A stretch of DNA of 44,052 bases from NCBI GenBank assembly GCA_937902925.1, contig CALFNN010000008.1:1-44052 (forward strand), read 5' to 3'. Within the stretch, counting starts at the first letter, position 1. Each line of letters opens with the position of its first letter. This document shows, one piece after another, positions 39,779 to 44,052 of this stretch. The notes under the pieces are model-generated. The model saw only the letters and a list, made by a program, of their open reading frames with translations. It searched no databases and had not been told where the DNA came from. This DNA comes from an uncultured Opitutaceae bacterium (GTDB lineage Bacteria; Verrucomicrobiota; Verrucomicrobiia; Opitutales; Opitutaceae). The position numbers and the translations under genes were made by a program.

Positions 39779-41628
39779 AATCGATCTTCCCCGCCCTCGC
39801 GGCGCTGGCCACGCTCGTGGCGGTCGCCGTCTCCCTCCGCCCCGCGCACAACCCCGGCGACTACGATGTCGTCGGCTTCGGCCGGCTCCCGACGCTGGTC
39901 AACGGCCGGCTCAAGCCGCTCGACACCGTCGCGCGCACCACGCTCCTCGTCACGCAGGCCCGCCAGCGCGTCACGCTGCCCGACGGCTCCGCGATCTCGC
40001 CCGACGAGTGGCTGCTCGACGTGCTCTTCCGCCCGGCGCTCGCCAACAGCTACCAGACCTTCGAGATCGTCCACCCCGACGTGCTCACGCTGTTCGGCCT
40101 CACGCCCGGGGATGGCGCGGGCAAGAAACGCTTCTCGTTCGACCAGCTCGTCAAGGGTCTCCCTGAACTCGAGCGCCAGTCGAAGCTCGCCGACGCCGTC
40201 GATGCGCCCGTGCGCACGCCGTTCCAGCGCGCGGTCCTCCAGCTCCGCGACAACATCATTCTCTTCCAGCGCCTGCAGGACAGCCTCGTGCCGCCGGGCG
40301 TCGACGACTATCTCGAGCAGGTCGTCGCCCTCGATAAGACGCTGCCCGCCGCAATGAGCGCGCTCACCGCCCAGCGCGCCGGCCAGCCGCACGACGGCGC
40401 GGCCACCAAGCGTCTCCTCGAGCTGAGCCAGAGTTTCGCCGCGATGGACACGCTCGGTTACCTGCTGCCGATCCCGCCGGAGGCCGGCATGACCGTCCCG
40501 TCCGCCTGGAAATCCGCCGGCACGTCGCTGCAGGAAAGCCTGACCACCGGCCGCATCAACCCCGCCGCGCTCACCTTTGCCGCCGCCGGCCTCGCCTGGC
40601 GCAACCACCAGCCCGACGCCTTCAACGCCAGCGTCCACGCCTATCGCGCGCGGCTCGAGGCCGGGATTCCCGCGCTGCTCCAGAAGTGCGACGTCGAGGC
40701 GCGGTTCAATTCCTCGGAGCCCTTCTATACGAGCTCGATGATCTACGTGCTCGCCTTCGTGCTCGCGGTCGTCTCGTGGCTGAAGTGGCCCGACTCGCTC
40801 GGGCGTGCCGCATTCTGGCTCGTGGGCATCGCGTGGGTGCTCGCCACCGCCGGCATCGCCGCGCGCATGTGGCTCGAGGGGCGCCCGCCGGTGACCAACC
40901 TCTACTCGTCGGCGCTCTTCGTCGGCTGGGGCGCCGTGGCGCTCTGCCTCGTGCTGGAGTATTTCTATCGCAACGCCATCGCCACCGTCGCCGCCGGCCT
41001 CGTCGGCTTCGGCACGCTGCTCATCGCCCACCATCTCGCGCTCGGCGGCGACACCATGGAAATGATGCGCGCCGTGCTCGACTCGAACTTCTGGCTCGCG
41101 ACGCATGTCGTCACCGTGACGATCGGCTACTCGGCGACGTTCCTCGCGGGCTTCCTCGCGTTGATCTATGTGGTCCGCGGCGTGTTCACGCGCTCGCTCG
41201 ACCGGCCGACGGCCGACGCGCTCACGCGCATGACCTACGGCGTCGTCTGCTTCGCCACGCTGTTCAGCTTCGTCGGCACCGTGCTCGGCGGCATCTGGGC
41301 GGACCAGTCGTGGGGCCGGTTCTGGGGCTGGGACCCGAAGGAAAACGGCGCGCTCATCATCGTGCTGTGGAACTCGATCATCCTGCACGCGCGCTGGGGC
41401 GGCCTGGTGAAGGCCCGCGGCCTCGCGATGCTCGCGATCTTCGGCAACGTCGTGACGGCGTGGAGCTGGTTCGGCGTGAACATGCTCGGCGTCGGCCTGC
41501 ACAGCTACGGCTTCATGGAGTCGGCGTTCTGGTGGCTGATCGCGTTCGTCGCGACGCAACTCGCCGCGATCGCGATCGCCGCGCTGCCGACGACCAACTG
41601 GCGGAGCTTCCGCCCCACCGCGGCGTAG
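39775..41628 (+). CDS. ccsA: CcsA/ResC-like cytochrome c synthase subunit with long N-terminal extension
   Basis: The protein (617 aa) starts with a hydrophobic helix and then about 300 residues of soluble, probably periplasmic sequence (FGRLPTLVNGRLKPLDTVAR and following). The CcsA core begins near residue 320 and contains eight or so helices. The tryptophan-rich heme-handling motif WGRFWGWDPKENGAL lies near residue 520, and His residues flank it (IAHHLALGG, NFWLATHVV, VGLHSYGF). CcsA proteins of other bacteria are often only about 300-400 aa; the extension here is like that in some Bacteroidota and Planctomycetota fusions. Coupled to ResB by ATGA. Confidence 0.9.
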   Translation: MKSIFPALAALATLVAVAVSLRPAHNPGDYDVVGFGRLPTLVNGRLKPLDTVARTTLLVTQARQRVTLPDGSAISPDEWLLDVLFRPALANSYQTFEIVHPDVLTLFGLTPGDGAGKKRFSFDQLVKGLPELERQSKLADAVDAPVRTPFQRAVLQLRDNIILFQRLQDSLVPPGVDDYLEQVVALDKTLPAAMSALTAQRAGQPHDGAATKRLLELSQSFAAMDTLGYLLPIPPEAGMTVPSAWKSAGTSLQESLTTGRINPAALTFAAAGLAWRNHQPDAFNASVHAYRARLEAGIPALLQKCDVEARFNSSEPFYTSSMIYVLAFVLAVVSWLKWPDSLGRAAFWLVGIAWVLATAGIAARMWLEGRPPVTNLYSSALFVGWGAVALCLVLEYFYRNAIATVAAGLVGFGTLLIAHHLALGGDTMEMMRAVLDSNFWLATHVVTVTIGYSATFLAGFLALIYVVRGVFTRSLDRPTADALTRMTYGVVCFATLFSFVGTVLGGIWADQSWGRFWGWDPKENGALIIVLWNSIILHARWGGLVKARGLAMLAIFGNVVTAWSWFGVNMLGVGLHSYGFMESAFWWLIAFVATQLAAIAIAALPTTNWRSFRPTAA

Positions 41629-41795
41629 CGCGGTCAACCCGGCTGCGCCCGGTCGGCCGCGATCGTCGTGCTTCGCGCGTGCCTCGCCGGTCGCGCTGCG
41701 GCCCGCGAGGCGCGCGGACAAATTCGGACCGATCCCGGAGCCGGCCGGATTTTCGCGGCGCGTCCTCGCGCCGCGGTCGAACGGACGGGTGGACT

Positions 41796-42008
41796 TCAGT
41801 CCGGCCGTTTCACCAGCCAGCCGCGGAGGTGGTGAAAGATTTCGGTCAAGGTTGCTTCCTTGACGCGCTTTGGCTCGCGCCCGTTGACCCGCAGCCGGTA
41901 TCGCCGTTCACCCCAGATTCCGCGCACTTCAATCGACTCGACTTTGAGAGTGGCGCCGCTCTTTTTGTCCTTGATCGAGACCCGAAAACGCGCGGCAGCC
42001 CTTGGCAT
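41796..42008 (-). CDS. Small basic hypothetical protein
   Basis: From the ATG at 42008 the protein is 70 aa: MPRAAARFRVSIKDKKSGA, then VESIEVRGIWGERRYRLRVNG and TLTEIFHHLRGWLVKRPD. The strand-strand-helix pattern and high positive charge look like a real nucleic-acid-binding or ribosomal-protein-like mini-domain, and the composition is coding-like. An upstream start at 42089 would add 27 residues of less convincing sequence. It is convergent with CcsA and divergent from the cassette-like gene. No family recognised. Confidence 0.45.
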   Translation of the reverse strand: MPRAAARFRVSIKDKKSGATLKVESIEVRGIWGERRYRLRVNGREPKRVKEATLTEIFHHLRGWLVKRPD

Positions 42009-42106
42009 GACCTGGAAAAGAAATTCACCCCTCGAAAACCGCAAGCTTTTGTCCCGTGCGATCCTGCGCACCGGGGCAAGAAATCGCACTAGAGCCGAAT
42101 AACACT

Positions 42107-42467
42107 GTTAGCCAAGAAGACCTCGTATGCCACATTTGAGCAATTCATTCAGCGGTGCGTTGAGGACATTCGCATATTTCATGGCCAGCGGAACACAATA
42201 TACGCTCAAGGGAGTTGACTACCTTTCTCTGTATGGCGAAGAGCCGAGTGCTATTGAGCAGGTCTATGCCATCTTCGCGAACGTTTTGGAGTTGGACGAG
42301 AATGGCCAAGTGATCAACGCCCATTATGCGCAGAAGAGAGCGACCGACTATCTACGAGCATATTGTGATCCAAGCTTCAAAGTTGATCCACCATACGAGG
42401 ATTGGGAGACAGAGCTGCATGAGCCACCACCACGACAAGATTTAAAATGACGAAAAAACAGGCTAAC
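42107..42467 (+). other. Possible integron-type gene cassette
   Basis: The unit starts with GTTAGCC (42107-42113), has a small gene 14 bases later, and ends with GGCTAAC (42461-42467), the exact reverse complement of the opening box. In integron cassettes the first bases (TTRRRY) derive from the cassette's own attC site and are complementary to its RYYYAAC box, which is what is seen here. Each box has one mismatch to the consensus. The rest of the attC would be interrupted by the IS110-family element; after the element, GTTGAAC at 43992-43998 could be the far box. No integrase is present. Confidence 0.4.
42127..42450 (+). CDS. Small hypothetical protein, cassette-like
   Basis: A 107-residue soluble protein (SGTQYTLKGVDYLSLYGEEP, IEQVYAIFANVLELDENGQV, HYAQKRATDYLRAYCDP, YEDWETELHEPPP). 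It is AT-richer than everything around it, which suggests recent arrival. The content looks conserved and acidic, similar in flavour to small orphan proteins carried by chromosomal integron cassettes. I cannot name the family. It stands between matched boxes GTTAGCC and GGCTAAC and directly before the IS110-type element. Confidence 0.7.
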   Translation: MPHLSNSFSGALRTFAYFMASGTQYTLKGVDYLSLYGEEPSAIEQVYAIFANVLELDENGQVINAHYAQKRATDYLRAYCDPSFKVDPPYEDWETELHEPPPRQDLK

Positions 42468-42491
42468 CAGTAGGAATGAGAAGGCGGGTGT

Positions 42492-43580
42492 ATGATCTCC
42501 CGCCGTATGAAGACAAAAATACCTGCTGGTGAAAAACTGACCGTCGGACTGGACCTCGGCGATCGCCGCCACAGCGCGTGCGTCCTCGATGCCGCGGGCG
42601 AGATTCTCGCCGAGGAAGCGATCGTCAACACGCGCGAGTGCCTGGTCGCGTTCAGCGCGCGGTTCCCGACCGCGACCATCGTGATGGAGACGGGCTCGCA
42701 CAGCCCGTGGGTGAGCCGCCTGTTCGAAGCGCGCGGGCATCGCGTCCATGTCGCGAACGCGCGCAAGCTGCGCGCCATCTCCGCGAGCCACACCAAAGGC
42801 GACGACGCGGACGCGCAGATGCTGGCGCGCCTGGGCCGCGCCGATCCGAAGCTGCTGAGCCCGGTGCGCCACCGCCGCGAGGCGACGCAGCGCGCGCTCG
42901 TGCGGCTGAAGGTGCGCGAGGCGCTCGTGCGCAGCCGCGTCAACCTCGTCAACTCGGTGCGCTTCCTCCTCAAAAGCCTCGGGGTGTTCGTGTCGTCCTC
43001 GATCAAGGCCATGGCGTTCACGCGCAAAGTCCGCGCGCAGCTCGCGCGGGCCGATGCCGCGCTGGTCGAGCCGCTGCTCGCCGCCGTCGACGTGCTCAAC
43101 GCGCAGATCAAAGCCCTCGACGCCGAACTGGAGACGCTGGCGCGGGAAACTTATCCCGCGACCGAACGGTTGCGGCAGATCCCGGGCGTCGGTCCGCTCA
43201 CCGCGCTGTGCTTCGTGCTGACGCTGGAAGACCCCAAGCATTTCGCGCACGCGCGGGCCGTCGGACCGTATCTGGGCCTGGTGCCGCGCCGCGACCAATC
43301 GGGCGAGAGCGACAAACAGCTCGGCATCACCAAGGCCGGCCACGTGCAGTTGCGCTGCCTGCTCGTCAATTGCGCGCACTACATCCTCGGACCGTTCGGC
43401 CCGCCATGTCTGCTCCGCGCGGCCGGCGAACGCATCGCCGCGCGCGGCGGCAAGTCTGCCAAGAAACGCGCGGTGATCGCCGTCGCGCGCAAACTCGCCG
43501 TCACGCTCCTCGCACTCTGGAAAACGGGTGCCGATTATCGACCGCTGCCGGAGCCGCCATCGCTGGCGCAGGCCGCTTGA
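42492..43580 (+). CDS. IS110-family transposase (DEDD type)
   Basis: The protein (362 aa, or 357 from the ATG at 42507) opens with LTVGLDLGDRRHSACVLD, giving the first catalytic Asp of the RuvC-like DEDD domain. VMETGSHSPWVS supplies the Glu, and SHTKGDDADAQMLARLG the last two acidic residues. The C-terminal Transposase_20 domain begins RLRQIPGVGPLTALCFVLTL and contains the serine-bearing QSGESDKQLGITKAGHVQLR segment. Members recombine DNA guided by a bridge RNA encoded in the element's non-coding end. All key residues appear intact, so the element may be active. Confidence 0.92.
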   Translation: MISRRMKTKIPAGEKLTVGLDLGDRRHSACVLDAAGEILAEEAIVNTRECLVAFSARFPTATIVMETGSHSPWVSRLFEARGHRVHVANARKLRAISASHTKGDDADAQMLARLGRADPKLLSPVRHRREATQRALVRLKVREALVRSRVNLVNSVRFLLKSLGVFVSSSIKAMAFTRKVRAQLARADAALVEPLLAAVDVLNAQIKALDAELETLARETYPATERLRQIPGVGPLTALCFVLTLEDPKHFAHARAVGPYLGLVPRRDQSGESDKQLGITKAGHVQLRCLLVNCAHYILGPFGPPCLLRAAGERIAARGGKSAKKRAVIAVARKLAVTLLALWKTGADYRPLPEPPSLAQAA

Positions 43581-43863
43581 TTCTTTGTTCCACCCGCAAC
43601 CGCAACGCCTTTCCCGTTCACCCCAGGTCTAACTCCCTTTGGCCACTGCGATCTGACGCCAGCGTGAGCCTCACCGCTCAATGCGTTAACCAGTAAGCAG
43701 GGCCGCCCTTTCCTGCCGCACTTTGGATTCCTCCCTGCACCAGCGCGGCCATTGACGCCGCCACCACGAGTGCGTATGGAAGCCAGACCCACGGGAATGC
43801 CGCCGACCCCAAGCTTCCAAACCGCCGTAGAAAAAAGGTGAACCTTTTTATACAAAACTCTCG
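43581..43863 (+). ncRNA. Candidate bridge RNA region of the IS1111-type element
   Basis: These 283 bases between transposase stop and right repeat carry no convincing gene. In the IS1111 group the bridge RNA is encoded at this end. Two internal words match the element's own junctions. TAACCAGTA at 43687-43695 is identical to the left junction at 42464-42472. ATGGAAG at 43776-43782, followed by CCAGACCC, resembles the right junction ATGGAAG at 43876-43882 with CCAGAGCC close behind. They are candidates for the target and donor guide loops, in the expected order. Confidence 0.4.
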
Positions 43864-43880
43864 ACACGCCTTCTCATGGA

Positions 43881-44052
43881 AGACGCCAGAGCCAACGGCC
43901 ACAGTCAGGGGCTTCGGCGACGCTAAGATTTCGATTTTCATGTCAGCGGCCTCACCAACCATCAGCCCAGTGGCCGCGGCTCACCTTGAACGTTGAACTA
44001 GTGTCCCGTCAGGTAAGTTCGCCGCATAAATGGGCAACCTTGCCGAGGATGA
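43881..44052. other. Right flank of the insertion sequence
   Basis: No complete gene. GTTGAAC at 43992-43998 fits the GTTRRRY box and, with GGCTAAC left of the element, would bound an interrupted site of about 126 bases. An ATG near 44029 opens a frame (MGNLAED) that leaves the window, so a further gene may begin there. Confidence 0.3.

Larger units (their letters stand above)
42469..43880 (+). mobile_element. IS110-family (IS1111-type) insertion sequence
   Basis: The ends are marked by subterminal inverted repeats: ATGAGAAGGCGGGTGT at 42476-42491 and, reversed, ATGAGAAGGCGTGT at 43877-43864. About seven bases lie outside the left repeat and three outside the right one, the layout known for the IS1111 group. 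The element is about 1.41 kb, with a single transposase gene starting right after the left repeat and nearly 300 bases of non-coding DNA before the right repeat. No target duplication is apparent, as expected for IS110. It sits immediately behind GGCTAAC, an attC-like box; IS1111-attC elements are known to target such sites. Exact ends are inferred within a few bases. Confidence 0.75.

Noticed and set aside
43678-43941. An 87-codon minus-strand frame with one hydrophobic segment
   Set aside because: It crosses the right inverted repeat and end of the insertion sequence, overlapping the candidate bridge RNA, so it is unlikely to be an ancestral gene.
1-44052. CRISPR arrays, tRNA and rRNA genes
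   Set aside because: No regularly spaced repeats of CRISPR length, no cloverleaf-like or rRNA-like sequence was noticed on reading.

Overview
The window is GC-rich and gene-dense. It looks like a chromosomal segment of a Verrucomicrobiota bacterium, probably Opitutaceae-like. That placement is inferred from the GC-rich reading frames, few Shine-Dalgarno sites, the System II (ResB/CcsA) cytochrome c maturation pair with a long N-terminal extension, and the style of the exported hypothetical proteins. No rRNA, tRNA or CRISPR array was seen. About 45 c-type heme attachment motifs are encoded in seven intact genes.

Layout. (1) 1-6.3 kb is an accessory or defence island: an AAA ATPase, DUF2971 and DUF429 proteins, an AbiE-type toxin-antitoxin pair whose start lies in a 12-bp perfect palindrome, a decayed DUF2399 (Wadjet JetD-like) fragment, and an iterated 18-bp repeat. 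(2) 6.3-11 kb encodes an MtrB-like outer-membrane porin with its octaheme lipoprotein, and a second, truncated porin copy carrying a scrap of cytochrome sequence. (3) 11-15.4 kb is a redox module: small cytochrome c, membrane-anchored tetraheme cytochrome, Tat-exported four-cluster ferredoxin, and an NrfD-type quinol-interacting membrane subunit with a cyclic-nucleotide-binding domain embedded in it. (4) 15.6-19 kb has a DUF2339 membrane protein and a HemW-like radical SAM protein. (5) 19.1-21.4 kb and 29.6-31.8 kb hold two paralogous fusions of multiheme cytochrome c (13 and 11 hemes) with a b-type membrane cytochrome (CbcL-like). Between them lie a four-gene ABC exporter set, an exported protein/ECF sigma/anti-sigma trio, and two small lower-GC membrane-protein genes. 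(6) 32.5-37.7 kb, minus strand: small cytochrome c, ImcH-like heptaheme quinol dehydrogenase, GltD-like flavoprotein and malic enzyme. (7) 38-41.6 kb: lipoprotein, ResB and CcsA, which would mature the cytochromes. (8) 42-44 kb: a small cassette-like gene followed by an IS110-family (IS1111-type) insertion sequence with recognisable subterminal inverted repeats and a candidate bridge RNA region.

Together the genes suggest anaerobic or extracellular respiration. Several alternative inner-membrane menaquinol oxidases (ImcH-like, two CbcL-like, NrfD module) would feed small periplasmic cytochromes c and then a porin-cytochrome conduit through the outer membrane. The most unusual item is the NrfD/cyclic-nucleotide-binding fusion, which implies direct second-messenger control of a quinol dehydrogenase. 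All functions are inferred from sequence read by eye; no database search was run.
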